From positions 310,001-374,000 of the forward strand of contig NZ_JAUXZY010000005.1 in the NCBI RefSeq assembly GCF_030693775.1: a DNA stretch of 64,000 bases. The letters are read 5' to 3'. Below, piece after piece: positions 49,285 to 60,823 of this stretch. This DNA is from Polynucleobacter sp. (GTDB taxonomy: Bacteria; Pseudomonadota; Gammaproteobacteria; Burkholderiales; Burkholderiaceae). The position numbers and the translations under genes are program-made. Numbering within the stretch: the stretch's first letter is position 1; each line of letters starts with the position of its first letter. The notes below the pieces were generated by a model that was not told the origin of the DNA, ran no database searches, and saw nothing but the letters and a program-made list of their open reading frames with translations.

Positions 49285-50043
49285 GTGCCGAAGCGATCCA
49301 TTTCCCCTAACTCTTTTGATGCCATTTTGAGTGAATTAGGAGATGACCCAGCTATCAGTCATCCAGCCCGCAGAAAGTCTTCCATACCCGAGAACCAGAC
49401 CATGAATCGCCATTCCTATGAGGCGGATGCGAATCGCCTTGAAGAGCAATTTCCGCAACATAAAAACCGCAAGGGTGATCCCATACAGGCAGTATCTGGT
49501 CCCGGGGTAAAAAATCTCCCGTTCAGCACGCTCTTACAGGAAAGGCCGATTTGGCTTGCAATGATCGCCTGCATCGTAGCTAGCACATTACTCAATAGCT
49601 ATTGGCTGTTTGAATTGCGCTCGGCACACAGTTTGCAGCCACTTGCGGCTGATGAGGCTGGCCAAAGCGCTGATGAAGTCAAGACGCTTGTTCTCAGCCT
49701 GAAGGACCAGCTTGAAGACAATCAGGATGCCCTGTTATCCGAATTGGAATCACTAGCCAGCATGGCATTGCAAAATGCCAGCACAAAACGGACTGGTAGC
49801 GCCCCTGCACCGGCGCCAAAAATTAGCCCCGCCGAACAGTCTCTTAAGCGGTGGCGCTACTTGGGTATGAGCGATTCCAGCTCGGGCATCAGCGGTCTTT
49901 TTCATACAGGGGAGGGCATACAACACATTGCACTCAATAGCCCTGCATTAGAGGGGTGGCGCCTTTCCTTGGTTACGCGTGAGCTGGCAACACTGACGTC
50001 CAATGATGGCAAGTCTGTTGCCATTTCAGTCAGCAAGGAGTAA
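49285..50043 (+). CDS. Single-TM protein preceding the secretin, PilN/O/P-like position
   Basis: I do not recognise its family. The 252-residue product has a charged cytoplasmic N-terminus (about 1-88), one membrane helix (LAMIACIVASTLLNSYWLF) and a periplasmic coiled region (ADEVKTLVLSLKDQLEDNQDALLSELESLA). A C-terminal small domain ends LATLTSNDGKSVAISVSKE and vaguely resembles PilP. It sits where pilM-pilP normally stand, 3 nt before a secretin gene, so a role in anchoring or gating that secretin is inferred. Confidence 0.65.
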   Translation: MPKRSISPNSFDAILSELGDDPAISHPARRKSSIPENQTMNRHSYEADANRLEEQFPQHKNRKGDPIQAVSGPGVKNLPFSTLLQERPIWLAMIACIVASTLLNSYWLFELRSAHSLQPLAADEAGQSADEVKTLVLSLKDQLEDNQDALLSELESLASMALQNASTKRTGSAPAPAPKISPAEQSLKRWRYLGMSDSSSGISGLFHTGEGIQHIALNSPALEGWRLSLVTRELATLTSNDGKSVAISVSKE

Positions 50044-50046
50044 TGC

Positions 50047-51159
50047 ATGGGATTGCTGTATTGCCTCCTTTTATTTCTAGTCATTGCAGTTAACCCATTG
50101 AATGGGGCGCATGCGGCTCCCAGTAGCCAGGCAACAGTTGCAATACCTTCGGTTCAGCAAAATGCCATCAGCCTACACTTTGCCAACATTGAGGTCAGCG
50201 GGCTTTTGCACGAATTAGCGCGCCTTGGTGACACCAACTTTTTGCTTAGTGAGTCAATTCAAGGGCGTATGTCAGTCAACCTTAAAAATACAGCCTGGCA
50301 CACCGCCTTACACTCCATTTTGGCGAGCAGGGGTTTAGGCATCATTCGGCAAGGCGATATTTACTGGATTGCTCCCCATGCTGAAATTCTGAGTTTTCAA
50401 AAGCACCGCAGAGAAGATGCCGCATTGCCTTTTGGGGGTGACCACCTCAACAGCCCAAAGCAAATTTTGATTGAGGCGCGCATTGTGGAGGCGGATCACC
50501 GTTTTGCACGCAACTTGGGCGCCAAGCTGGGATTGCAGGCCAAGGGCATTCGTGGCAATGCCGATAATAATCTCATCAGCAATCTGGACCTGGGCGCTTC
50601 GGGGCTGACTGGTTTTGATCCCAGTACTATGGCAGCAACCCTCTTATCTAAAGGAGCGACACGACTACTGCAGATGGAGCTGTCCGCATTGGAAAGCGAT
50701 GGCCAGGGAAAGATTTTGTCCAATCCCCGCATCATGACGGCTGATCAGGTAAAGGCTACGATTGAACAAGGCACCGAAATTCCTTATCAAACATCGAGTC
50801 AAACGGGCAGTAAATTGCAGTTCCGTAAGGCCAATTTACGCCTTGAAGTTGTTCCCAAAATTCATCCTGACGAAAAGATTTCCATGCTCGTTTCCATCAA
50901 CAAAGATACGGTCGGCATGAAAACCGAACAAGGATATGCCATTGACACAAAAAATCTGAGTTCGGAAGTCACGGTTGAAAATGGTGGAACCGTGATTATT
51001 GGTGGCATCTACCAAACCACGGAGCGCGAGGATATAGTCAAAGTCCCTTTATTAGGGGACATCCCCCTAATTGGGCACTTTTTTCAACATAAATCCACCT
51101 TGCGCGATAAAACCGAGCTATTGGTCTTCATAACCCCCACCATACTCGGCAAACCCTAA
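50047..51159 (+). CDS. Secretin, PilQ/HofQ-like
   Basis: Outer-membrane secretin of 370 residues, short like HofQ and lacking the N-terminal AMIN domains of full-length PilQ. A signal peptide ends near NGAHAA. An N0/STN-like domain follows (ISLHFANIEVSGLLHELARLG to YWIAP), then the secretin core with ILIEARIVEADHRFARNLG, the VENGGTVIIGGIY gate segment and VPLLGDIPLIGHFF. Its place before aroK-aroB is the standard pilQ/hofQ position. Likely role: DNA uptake or pilus passage. Confidence 0.88.
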   Translation: MGLLYCLLLFLVIAVNPLNGAHAAPSSQATVAIPSVQQNAISLHFANIEVSGLLHELARLGDTNFLLSESIQGRMSVNLKNTAWHTALHSILASRGLGIIRQGDIYWIAPHAEILSFQKHRREDAALPFGGDHLNSPKQILIEARIVEADHRFARNLGAKLGLQAKGIRGNADNNLISNLDLGASGLTGFDPSTMAATLLSKGATRLLQMELSALESDGQGKILSNPRIMTADQVKATIEQGTEIPYQTSSQTGSKLQFRKANLRLEVVPKIHPDEKISMLVSINKDTVGMKTEQGYAIDTKNLSSEVTVENGGTVIIGGIYQTTEREDIVKVPLLGDIPLIGHFFQHKSTLRDKTELLVFITPTILGKP

Positions 51160-51171
51160 TAAAATCGTGGG

Positions 51172-51696
51172 GTGAATTCCTTAACAAAAAACATTTATCT
51201 TGTTGGCCTGATGGGCGCCGGTAAATCCACGGTGGGTAAATTATTGGCTCGCAAATTAGACCGTCGATTTATTGATGCCGATGCATTGATCGAAGAGCGC
51301 TGTGGCGTGAAAATCCCCGTCATTTTTGAAATGGAGGGTGAGGCCGGCTTTCGTAAGCGCGAAGCGCAAGCCATTAAGGAAGCAGTGGCGGAAGAGTCTA
51401 TTGTTCTTGCTACCGGTGGTGGCGCCGTCATTCTTCCAGAAAATCGAGCCTTACTCAGTAGCCGAGGCACTGTGATTTATTTACACGCAGGACCAACAGA
51501 ACTTTGGCACCGCACCAAGGGCGGCGAAGGTCGTCCTCTTTTACAAACCGGGGATGCGCGGCAAACCCTAGAGAATTTATACCGGGTACGTGATCCGCTC
51601 TACCGCGAGATCGCAGACCATGTAATTGAAACTGGCAAGCCCAGCGTGAATCAGCTGGTCCATACATTACTGATGCAACTCGAACTCTCCCCATGA
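51172..51696 (+). CDS. aroK: Shikimate kinase
   Basis: ATP-dependent phosphorylation of shikimate. The 174-residue product has the P-loop [12 protein letters not shown], the shikimate-binding [11 protein letters not shown] and FRKRE, and GGGAVILPE. The start is GTG 51172, 12 nt after the secretin stop. It overlaps aroB by 4 nt. Confidence 0.96.
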   Translation: MNSLTKNIYLVGLMGAGKSTVGKLLARKLDRRFIDADALIEERCGVKIPVIFEMEGEAGFRKREAQAIKEAVAEESIVLATGGGAVILPENRALLSSRGTVIYLHAGPTELWHRTKGGEGRPLLQTGDARQTLENLYRVRDPLYREIADHVIETGKPSVNQLVHTLLMQLELSP

Positions 51697-52778
51697 AAAC
51701 ATTACACGTCGACTTAGCTAGCCGTAGTTATCCCATCTACATTGGCACTAATTTACTTGAGCAAGCAGCCTTATTTGAGCCCCACCTCAAATCCAGCACC
51801 ACCGTTTTCATTGTGAGCAATACAACCGTTGCGCCGCTGTATGCGAAAACGCTAATGAACACCCTAAGCCAACTGGGTAAAACCGTTCGCTTGCTGGAGT
51901 TGCCAGATGGCGAGTCATATAAAGACTGGCAGCACTTGCAACTCATTTTTGATGAACTGCTGGCACATGGCGCTGATCGTCAAAGCATGATCGTGGCACT
52001 GGGCGGCGGCGTGGTGGGCGATATGGCAGGCTTTGGCGCTGCTAGCTTCATGCGTGGCATTCGCTTTATACAAGTGCCTACCACCCTACTAGCTCAAGTT
52101 GACTCGTCGGTTGGCGGCAAAACTGGCATTAATCATCCGCTTGGGAAAAATATGATTGGCGCCTTTCACCAGCCAGTGGCCGTGATTGCCGACTTAAATA
52201 CACTGCGCACATTGCCGCCCCGCGAGCTCTCTGCTGGTCTGGCTGAGGTCATTAAACATGGTGCGATTGCCGATGCTGATTTCTTAGATTGGATCGAAGC
52301 TAATGCTGGTGCACTGCTTGCATGCGATACCGATGCCATGGCCCACGCTGTGTTACGCTCATGCGAAATTAAGTCTGCGGTTGTTTCTGCTGATGAGCGT
52401 GAAGGAGGAATTAGGGCCACTTTAAATTTTGGTCATACCTTCGGTCATGCGATTGAATCGGGACTTGGGTATGGTGAATGGTTGCATGGTGAGGCGGTAG
52501 GCTGCGGGATGGTGATGGCAGCTGATCTCAGTGCCCGCTTAGGCCAAATTAACAAAATGGATGCGGAGCGCCTTAAGCGCATCATTGCATCCATGCATTT
52601 ACCCATCGCACCACCAAAGCTAGGTAGTCAGCGCTTTATGGAATTAATGCAGGTTGATAAAAAGACAGAAGCAGGAAAAATTCGCTACATCACATTAGGG
52701 TCGATTGGCGCTGCGCGCATTCAGCAAGTGCCGGACACTACTGTTATTGAAACGCTCCTTGCTACTGGCGCAGCGTAA
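51693..52778 (+). CDS. aroB: 3-Dehydroquinate synthase
   Basis: NAD- and Zn-dependent ring formation of 3-dehydroquinate, the second shikimate-pathway step. The 361-residue product has [35 protein letters not shown], the metal ligands in GLAEVIKHG and [11 protein letters not shown], and [14 protein letters not shown]. It shares the promoter with aroK and probably the secretin. Confidence 0.97.
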   Translation: MKTLHVDLASRSYPIYIGTNLLEQAALFEPHLKSSTTVFIVSNTTVAPLYAKTLMNTLSQLGKTVRLLELPDGESYKDWQHLQLIFDELLAHGADRQSMIVALGGGVVGDMAGFGAASFMRGIRFIQVPTTLLAQVDSSVGGKTGINHPLGKNMIGAFHQPVAVIADLNTLRTLPPRELSAGLAEVIKHGAIADADFLDWIEANAGALLACDTDAMAHAVLRSCEIKSAVVSADEREGGIRATLNFGHTFGHAIESGLGYGEWLHGEAVGCGMVMAADLSARLGQINKMDAERLKRIIASMHLPIAPPKLGSQRFMELMQVDKKTEAGKIRYITLGSIGAARIQQVPDTTVIETLLATGAA

Positions 52779-52794
52779 CAAAACGAAGCTGTAC

Positions 52795-53202
52795 TTATTT
52801 GAGACCGATGGTTAGCGGCTGGCCTGCTTGTGCACTAGCAAACTCCGATAAATCGCTGAGTAACTCACGGCCGGTTTTGGTATCAAGCCATAGCGGCTTG
52901 CTCATGCTACCCGCCCAGCGGTAATGAAAGCCGCCACACTTTGCGGCTACCCAGATTTCATGAAGGGGTGGCTGGGTGTTAACCACAATCACACTGCGAT
53001 CACGAAACTGGATGGTAATGACGTTGCCCCCCTGGCGCGACACATCCAGATCAAGGTCGAGGCGATCATCGGCGGCCTCTAATGCCAATTCGATCGACTG
53101 CAGTAGGTGCGCACCCAACTGATGAAATTGCGAGTCATCAATTGCTTCCACCGCTGAATTGCTAGGCTTGGTATCAGGCTGCTGCATGCTATATTCAATC
53201 AT
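52795..53202 (-). CDS. cyaY: Frataxin homologue CyaY
   Basis: Iron-binding regulator of iron-sulfur cluster assembly. The 135-residue product has an acidic first helix (SIELALEAADDRLDLDLDVSRQG) and the beta-sheet core VITIQFRDRSVIVVNTQPPLHEIWVAAKCGGFHYRW. A start at 53187 (MQQPD) is also possible. It is convergent with aroB and divergent from lptM-lysA, a typical order. Confidence 0.93.
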   Translation of the reverse strand: MIEYSMQQPDTKPSNSAVEAIDDSQFHQLGAHLLQSIELALEAADDRLDLDLDVSRQGGNVITIQFRDRSVIVVNTQPPLHEIWVAAKCGGFHYRWAGSMSKPLWLDTKTGRELLSDLSEFASAQAGQPLTIGLK

Positions 53203-53219
53203 TCGTAATAAAGATAACC

Positions 53220-53405
53220 ATGATAGCCAATCTAATCAGAGCGCTGGGCATTGGACTTCTAATATCCCTCACGGGATGCGGGGTTAGAGGTCCACTGTAT
53301 TTACCTACGGTACCACCCGCTCCCACCCCCCCAACTCAAGCTGAGCCTAAGGGCGTTTTATACCCGCCTAGTAGTCCAGCCAGCGCCAACCCACCAAAGC
53401 AATGA
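53220..53405 (+). CDS. lptM: LPS translocon maturation lipoprotein LptM (YifL)
   Basis: A 61-residue lipoprotein. The signal peptide ends in lipobox SLTGC; the mature part starts CGVRGPLYLP, the LptM signature, followed by a Pro-rich tail. LptM helps LptD acquire its correct disulfides in the outer membrane. It overlaps lysA by 4 nt (ATGA), the usual lptM-lysA pairing. Confidence 0.92.
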   Translation: MIANLIRALGIGLLISLTGCGVRGPLYLPTVPPAPTPPTQAEPKGVLYPPSSPASANPPKQ

Positions 53406-54703
53406 CCGCCGACTCCCAATCTAATCCCCTACCCCATTTAGCCGGCTTTTCAGAGCGTGGCGGCCAGTGGTATGCCGAGGGCGTTTCCTTAGCAAGCCTG
53501 GCGGAGCAATACGGAACGCCCCTTTACATTTACAGTAAACGTGCAATCACAGAGGCGTATCAGGCTTACGATCGTGCTTGCGTAGATGCAGCCGGGAAGC
53601 GGCGTGCCCGCATCCACTTTGCAATGAAAGCCAATAGCAATTTAGCGGTTTTGGATTGCTTAAGAAGATTAGGGGCTGGCTTTGATCTAGTCAGCGGCGG
53701 CGAACTGGCCCGCGCCTTAGCCATTGGTGCCGAGCCTTCGAGTCTTGTCTTTGCTGGAGTAGGCAAATCTGCTGCTGAAATTGCAGCAGCATTAAATGCC
53801 GGCGTTAAATGCATCAATGTGGAGTCGATTCCGGAGTTGCATCAAATCAATCGCATCGCTTCACAGCAGGGTTGCCGCGCGCCCATTTCCTTGCGCGTCA
53901 ATCCCGATGTCGATGCACAAACACACCCGTATATTTCTACTGGACTCAAAGATAATAAGTTTGGTATCGCTTACCACGAGGTTCTGAAAACCTATCGCGA
54001 GGCAGCGCTCTTATCGCACATCGACGTCGTGGGCATTGATTGCCACATTGGCTCGCAAATCACTAGCATCGCGCCTTACTTGGATGCCGTTGATAAAGTA
54101 TTGGACTTGGTGGTCCACCTCAAAAAAGAGGGGATCGTGATTCACCACCTCGATTTAGGAGGCGGCCTTGGTATCTCTTACGGAGCCGAAACGCCACCCG
54201 ATATTACTGAATTTACTAACGCCCTGCTAAATCACGTTGCTAAGCGCGGCTTTGCGCACCTGGATGTAGTGCTTGAGCCGGGTAGATCACTGGTTGGTAA
54301 TGCCGGTGTTTTACTCACGCGTGTGGAGTATCTAAAACCCGGCGCTGAAAAGAATTTTTGTATTGTGGATGCGGCAATGACTGAGTTAATGCGCCCCGCA
54401 CTCTATGAGGCGTATCACGCGATTGTGCCGATTCAAGCAAAAGAACTTTCGCATCAGACCTATGATGTGGTGGGACCGGTTTGTGAGTCCGGCGATTGGC
54501 TTGGCCGTGATCGTGCGCTTGCGATTGCGGAAGGCGATTATTTAGCCATCCTATCTGCTGGAGCGTACGGCTTTGTGATGTCCTCAAACTACAACACTCG
54601 CCCCCGCCCCGCTGAGATCATGGTGGATGGCGACAAAGCCTATGTGATTCGTGATCGCGAAAATGTCAGCGATCTTTTTGCGGGCGAACGGACTCTGCCT
54701 TAA
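53402..54703 (+). CDS. lysA: Diaminopimelate decarboxylase
   Basis: PLP-dependent last step of lysine synthesis. The 433-residue product has the Schiff-base lysine in HFAMKANSNLAVL, the phosphate-binding DLGGGLGISYG, EPGRSLVGNAG, the active-site cysteine in GPVCESGDWLG, and YGFVMSSNYNTRPRPAE. A terminator follows 8 nt after the stop. Confidence 0.97.
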   Translation: MTADSQSNPLPHLAGFSERGGQWYAEGVSLASLAEQYGTPLYIYSKRAITEAYQAYDRACVDAAGKRRARIHFAMKANSNLAVLDCLRRLGAGFDLVSGGELARALAIGAEPSSLVFAGVGKSAAEIAAALNAGVKCINVESIPELHQINRIASQQGCRAPISLRVNPDVDAQTHPYISTGLKDNKFGIAYHEVLKTYREAALLSHIDVVGIDCHIGSQITSIAPYLDAVDKVLDLVVHLKKEGIVIHHLDLGGGLGISYGAETPPDITEFTNALLNHVAKRGFAHLDVVLEPGRSLVGNAGVLLTRVEYLKPGAEKNFCIVDAAMTELMRPALYEAYHAIVPIQAKELSHQTYDVVGPVCESGDWLGRDRALAIAEGDYLAILSAGAYGFVMSSNYNTRPRPAEIMVDGDKAYVIRDRENVSDLFAGERTLP

Positions 54704-54710
54704 AACAAAA

Positions 54711-54733
54711 AACCCCGCACAGCATGCGGGGTT
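54711..54733. terminator. Bidirectional terminator between lysA and cytochrome c4
   Basis: Hairpin with 9-bp arms (AACCCCGCA at 54711-54719, TGCGGGGTT at 54725-54733) and a CAGCA loop. An A-run upstream supplies a U-tract for the minus strand. It can serve both lysA and the convergent cytochrome gene. Confidence 0.85.
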
Positions 54734-54756
54734 TGCATTTAATGCAGTAAGCAGGT

Positions 54757-55446
54757 TTAGCGTAAACCAGCCATGTAATCTGAAACTGCCTTCATTTCAA
54801 CATCCGATAGCTTCGCAGCAATGGCGGTCATTGCTGCATTATTTTTACGAGTGCCATCGCGGAAGTAACCGAGTTGTGCAACGGAATAATCCGCCCACTG
54901 TCCGCTGAGGAGAGGATATTGCGATGGGATACCAGCACCGTTGGGACTATGGCATGCGGCACAAGCTGGGATGCCTTTTTCTGCAATACCGCCTGCATAA
55001 ATTTGCTTACCCAATCCAATGGTCTCTTTATTTTGGGCAACACCCAAGGAAACCGTTTGCTTACTGAGATACGCAGCAATATTGGCCATATCTTGTTCTG
55101 TTAAGGCAGCGGACATACCCGCCATGATGGCATTTGCACGTGTGCCGTCTTTGTAGTTTTTAAGCTGCTTGATGGTGTAAGCACTGTGCTGGCCAGCTAG
55201 CTTAGGCCATGCACCGGCAGCACTCTTGCCTTCGGCACCGTGGCAACTTGCGCAGCCAATTACGCCCCGCTGTGGGTCGCCGTTGGTATACAACTTCTCT
55301 CCAATCGCTGCATCGGGTTTGGCCGGTTTAGCAGCAGGGTCCGCAGCAACACTGTGAGCGCTAAAACCAAGGCTGGCAGCTGCCAAAAGGGCCATAAAAC
55401 CAGACCGAAAGCCGTTTAATTTGGAGATTTGAACAGATTGACGCAT
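54757..55446 (-). CDS. Diheme cytochrome c4
   Basis: A 229-residue periplasmic electron carrier, probably between bc1 and terminal oxidase. A signal peptide ends near AHSVAA. Two similar domains each carry one heme site: CASCH with axial-Met region GMSAAL, and CAACH with NNAAMTAIAAKL. The two-domain duplication is typical of c4. It works downstream of petABC in this window. Confidence 0.93.
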   Translation of the reverse strand: MRQSVQISKLNGFRSGFMALLAAASLGFSAHSVAADPAAKPAKPDAAIGEKLYTNGDPQRGVIGCASCHGAEGKSAAGAWPKLAGQHSAYTIKQLKNYKDGTRANAIMAGMSAALTEQDMANIAAYLSKQTVSLGVAQNKETIGLGKQIYAGGIAEKGIPACAACHSPNGAGIPSQYPLLSGQWADYSVAQLGYFRDGTRKNNAAMTAIAAKLSDVEMKAVSDYMAGLR

Positions 55447-55552
55447 TATGTTTACCTTAACAAAAATTCCTAAGAGTGCATGGATAACGCCAATTTACCG
55501 ACGCCCACCATTTCTTCCACTATTTTCCGTGATTTTACAATAGCTTGCACAC

Positions 55553-57236
<1,684 letters not shown>

Positions 57237-57251
57237 ACGAGTCTTGTTTGC

Positions 57252-58979
57252 TTAAGGTGCTGCTGCGTTTAGACGCAGTAAGAAGCGATCTGGCGGCATA
57301 AAGCCAACTACGCGCTGATTGTTCTGCTCCTCACCCGCAGCATTAAACATCAGAATGCCGGGCGGACCAAATAAACCATAGCGCTTTAACAAAGCCTGAT
57401 GCTCCGCAGTGTTGCTGGTGACGTCAGCCTGTACCAAAATAAATTCCTGCATCTTTTTGGCAACGGCTGGATTGGCAAAGGTCTTGATTTCCATTTCTTT
57501 ACAGCTAATACACCAGTCGGCATAAAAGTCGAGCAGCAATGGTTTCCCTGTGCGCTTAGCTTCTTCAAAGAAGGGTTGCAATGCTTCGATCGATCCAATC
57601 ACCTTAAACTTCAATTCACCAAGCTGCTTCTCAGAGCGTGCCAATCCACCACCATTACCACTTGATGAATTGGTATTGCCAAGCAGAATCGGCGACACAA
57701 TCCACGCAGCCAGCACGATCAGCATGATGCCCAGTATGCGCTGAAGACCAATCATCCATTTGCCTGTCGTTGGTATCAGCATGCGCGCCTCTACAGCAAT
57801 GAAAAAGAGTGGCAGCCCCATACCAAGCGCCATTACAAATAGCAAACTGCCACCCAAACTCATCGATCCGGTATGCGCTATAAAGCCGAGCACGCCGGCA
57901 AGCGGCGCGGTGATACATGGACTGGCTACCAAGGTGGATATACCGCCCAGAATAAAAGCACCCGCGATACTTCCGCCTTTTTGACGGCCAGCAATCCGAT
58001 CAATGTGACCATGCCAAGACTGGGGGAGGCTCAGCCCGTAAAAACCAAATAGACTTCCAGCAAGCACCAAAAGCAATATCGCAAAGGCAATTAACACGAT
58101 GGGGTTTTGCAGCGCTTGTTGTGCGCCGCTGCCCAATGCCGCCATCAATACTCCAGCCAGCGCATACATAAGGGCCATCCCCAAAATATATGCTGCCGCA
58201 AGCACGGCTGCGCGGGTCTTTTTAATGGGTTTACTGCCTTGCGTACCGAAAACAATGCTCGACAAAATAGGTAGCATTGGCAATACACAGGGCGTAAATG
58301 CTAATGCCAGGCCAAGCACAAAGAAAGCAATGAATAAATAAGTGGTGGGCGTTTCTTCTAAAAATCTACTAATGGCATTCACATCATCGCGCTGCTGCCA
58401 CAAACCCATAAAACGATCAGCAACACTTGCTTGTTGATTGCTCGTGGCGCTGCTAGCACTCTGGAGTGCTTCATCTGGCATGGGCATAACCTGCACGCCC
58501 GGCGCAGCGATATTGAATTTCAAGGTGGTGGGTGGGTAGCAAATTCCGCCATCGGCACAGCCTTGTAAATCGACTTCAATCTGAATGCCCTGGCCTTTTT
58601 CTGCCAATGCAGCCCCGCCCGGCAGAGTCAACACAATGTCGATGGGGTACCGATAAATCGGCATGTTTTTCTGAAAGGTCTCATCAAACTTCACTTCGGC
58701 TTTGGGTAATGTTGCCGTCAAAGTTTGGCTGACACCATCACCCTGTATCAGCCGAAACTGGAAGGCCTCTTGGTAGAGGTAGTATCCCTTTGCCGTTAAA
58801 AAATTAATTTGCAGTTGCGTCTTGTTTTCAAGCCAGCTGACGGTTACCGGAAAGGCTTTATCGGGATGTAAAAAGGCTTTCTGAGCGCTGGCCGGCAGCA
58901 ACAATAGAAAGCTAGCTGCGATCGCAATGGCAGCTAATAGCCATGCATTGATTCGGGAATGGGCTTGAAAGAGCATCAT
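57252..58979 (-). CDS. dsbD: Thiol:disulfide interchange protein DsbD
   Basis: Passes reducing power from cytoplasmic thioredoxin to periplasmic DsbC and cytochrome c maturation. The 575-residue product has a signal peptide, an alpha domain with the CADGGIC pair, eight TM segments with the redox cysteines in FTPCVLPML and SPCITAPLAG, and a thioredoxin-like gamma domain with DWCISCKEME. The start follows the cutA stop without a gap. Confidence 0.95.
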   Translation of the reverse strand: MMLFQAHSRINAWLLAAIAIAASFLLLLPASAQKAFLHPDKAFPVTVSWLENKTQLQINFLTAKGYYLYQEAFQFRLIQGDGVSQTLTATLPKAEVKFDETFQKNMPIYRYPIDIVLTLPGGAALAEKGQGIQIEVDLQGCADGGICYPPTTLKFNIAAPGVQVMPMPDEALQSASSATSNQQASVADRFMGLWQQRDDVNAISRFLEETPTTYLFIAFFVLGLALAFTPCVLPMLPILSSIVFGTQGSKPIKKTRAAVLAAAYILGMALMYALAGVLMAALGSGAQQALQNPIVLIAFAILLLVLAGSLFGFYGLSLPQSWHGHIDRIAGRQKGGSIAGAFILGGISTLVASPCITAPLAGVLGFIAHTGSMSLGGSLLFVMALGMGLPLFFIAVEARMLIPTTGKWMIGLQRILGIMLIVLAAWIVSPILLGNTNSSSGNGGGLARSEKQLGELKFKVIGSIEALQPFFEEAKRTGKPLLLDFYADWCISCKEMEIKTFANPAVAKKMQEFILVQADVTSNTAEHQALLKRYGLFGPPGILMFNAAGEEQNNQRVVGFMPPDRFLLRLNAAAP

Positions 58980-59309
58980 CTAATTAGGCGCAATTGTTGT
59001 CTCTGCAATAACCCAACGAGCATAGTCTGTATGGCTATGGGTAATTGGCTGAGCAATAATTTCAGGAACGTCGTAGGGGTGATTCTGCTTGATAAAGGAT
59101 GAAATCGTAGACCACTGCTGAGCAGTGGTTTTTGCCACCAGCACCACCTCTTGCTCCTCGCAGATGCGGCCTTCCCAGCGGTAAATGGATTGCACGCCGG
59201 GCTGTAGTTGTACGCAGGCCGCTAAATGACTATCAACTAAGCGCTTTGCCAATGCCTTGGCGGCATTCTGGTCTGGAAGGCTTGTCATCACCAAGAGCAA
59301 TTCAGTCAT
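58980..59309 (-). CDS. cutA: Divalent-cation tolerance protein CutA
   Basis: A 109-residue trimeric PII-like protein; its role in metal tolerance is not well defined. Motifs: LVMTSLPDQNAAKALAKRLVDSHLAACVQL, SIYRWEGRICEEQEVVLVAKT and HPYDVPEIIAQPI. ATG 59309 matches the family; 15 more codons are open upstream. It is coupled to dsbD (stop TAG then ATG), a common pairing. Confidence 0.93.
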   Translation of the reverse strand: MTELLLVMTSLPDQNAAKALAKRLVDSHLAACVQLQPGVQSIYRWEGRICEEQEVVLVAKTTAQQWSTISSFIKQNHPYDVPEIIAQPITHSHTDYARWVIAETTIAPN

Positions 59310-59364
59310 TGCAAGAATCCATTGTTCACTGTGTGATTCATACAGTGGGGTCATTAAAAAAGCA

Positions 59365-59390
59365 AAAAGCCAGACCGAAGCCTGGCTTTT
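59365..59390 (-). terminator. Terminator of the ribosomal alpha operon
   Basis: Hairpin with 9-bp arms (AAAAGCCAG at 59365-59373, CTGGCTTTT at 59382-59390). Read on minus it lies 17 nt after the rplQ stop and is followed by a T-rich stretch. Confidence 0.85.
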
Positions 59391-59407
59391 GACTATACCC
59401 CAAAGAC

Positions 59408-59803
59408 TTAGGCTGCGTCAGCTTCGACTGCAGTCTCTTCGACTTCTGGGCGATCCATCAGCTCAACCAAGGCCATTGGCGCATTGTCGCCATGGCGAAA
59501 GCCAAACTTCAAAATGCGCAAGTAACCGCCTGGGCGTGTTGCATAACGTGGGCCGAGTTCGGTGAAGAGCTTGGTAACGATATCGCGATCGCGTGTGCGG
59601 TTAAAAGCCAAGCGGCGATTTGCCAAATTGTCTTTTTTGCCTAAGGTAATTAAAGGCTCAACAACCATGCGCAATTCTTTTGCTTTTGGCAAAGTGGTTT
59701 TAATCACTTCATGCTCTAAAAGCGAATTAGACATATTGCGCAACATCGCCAAACGATGGGATGAAGTTCTGTTGAGTTTGCGTAAGCCGTTTCCGTGACG
59801 CAT
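59408..59803 (-). CDS. rplQ: 50S ribosomal protein L17
   Basis: A 131-residue large-subunit protein near the exit tunnel. It starts [20 protein letters not shown] and has [15 protein letters not shown] and [29 protein letters not shown]. Last gene of rpsM-rpsK-rpsD-rpoA-rplQ, 16 nt after rpoA. Confidence 0.97.
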   Translation of the reverse strand: MRHGNGLRKLNRTSSHRLAMLRNMSNSLLEHEVIKTTLPKAKELRMVVEPLITLGKKDNLANRRLAFNRTRDRDIVTKLFTELGPRYATRPGGYLRILKFGFRHGDNAPMALVELMDRPEVEETAVEADAA

Positions 59804-59819
59804 GGTGCTTCCTTTCTAA

Positions 59820-60800
59820 TTATTTCTCGAGGCTAGCGGGTGGCCAGCTCTCAAGTTTCATGCCAAGACTCAAGCCACGAGCCGCCAAAACATCCTTAAT
59901 TTCATTCAAGGATTTGCGACCCAAGTTAGGCGTCTTTAACAATTCATTTTCGGTACGTTGGATCAAATCACCAATGTAATAAATATTCTCAGCCTTCAAG
60001 CAATTGGCCGAGCGTACTGTCAACTCAAGATCATCCACTGGACGCATCAGCATTGGATCAACGGTCGATGAACGGCTTGGAGCCAAATCACCCATGACTT
60101 CGCTGCTTTCCAGCGCAGCAAAGACAACCAGCTGATCAACCAAGATGCTAGCGGCTTGACGAATTGATTCTTCTGGCGATAACACGCCATTGGTTTCAAT
60201 GGTCATGACCAAACGATCTAAGTCGGTACGTTGCTCAACGCGAGCCGACTCTACTGCATAGCTTACGCGTGAAACTGGGCTAAACGATGCATCAAGCACA
60301 ATGCGTCCGATTAACTTGGTCGCTTCATCGTGGTACTGACGCATGTTGCCTGGAACGTATCCACGGCCTTTTTCAACCTTGATCTGCATATCCAGCTTGC
60401 CGCCTGCGGACAAATGCGCAATCACGTGATCTGGGTTAATAATCTCGACATCGTGTGGCAAATCAATATCCTTGGCTGTAACAACGCCAGGACCTTCTTT
60501 GCGCAAATTAATTGTCACCTCGTCGCGTGACTGGAGCTTGAATACAACGCCCTTTAAATTCAACAATAAATTAACTACGTCTTCTTGTACGCCATCCAGA
60601 GTGGAATACTCATGAACAACGCCAGCAATTGCAACTTCAGTTGGAGCAAAACCCACCATGGATGACAGCAATACACGGCGTAAGGCGTTACCTAAAGTGT
60701 GGCCATAGCCCCGCTCAAAGGGCTCCATGACAACTTTTGCTTGATTTGCTGTAATTGCTTCAACAGAAATAATTTTTGGCTTGAGCAAATTTGTTTGCAT
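59820..60800 (-). CDS. rpoA: RNA polymerase alpha subunit
   Basis: A 326-residue core RNA polymerase subunit. The N-terminal domain (about 1-230) has [21 protein letters not shown]; the C-terminal DNA- and activator-binding domain (about 245-315) has [22 protein letters not shown] and [21 protein letters not shown]. It is 23 nt after rpsD. Confidence 0.98.
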   Translation of the reverse strand: MQTNLLKPKIISVEAITANQAKVVMEPFERGYGHTLGNALRRVLLSSMVGFAPTEVAIAGVVHEYSTLDGVQEDVVNLLLNLKGVVFKLQSRDEVTINLRKEGPGVVTAKDIDLPHDVEIINPDHVIAHLSAGGKLDMQIKVEKGRGYVPGNMRQYHDEATKLIGRIVLDASFSPVSRVSYAVESARVEQRTDLDRLVMTIETNGVLSPEESIRQAASILVDQLVVFAALESSEVMGDLAPSRSSTVDPMLMRPVDDLELTVRSANCLKAENIYYIGDLIQRTENELLKTPNLGRKSLNEIKDVLAARGLSLGMKLESWPPASLEK

Positions 60801-60823
60801 ATTTTCTTCCTTAAAGTGCCTAA

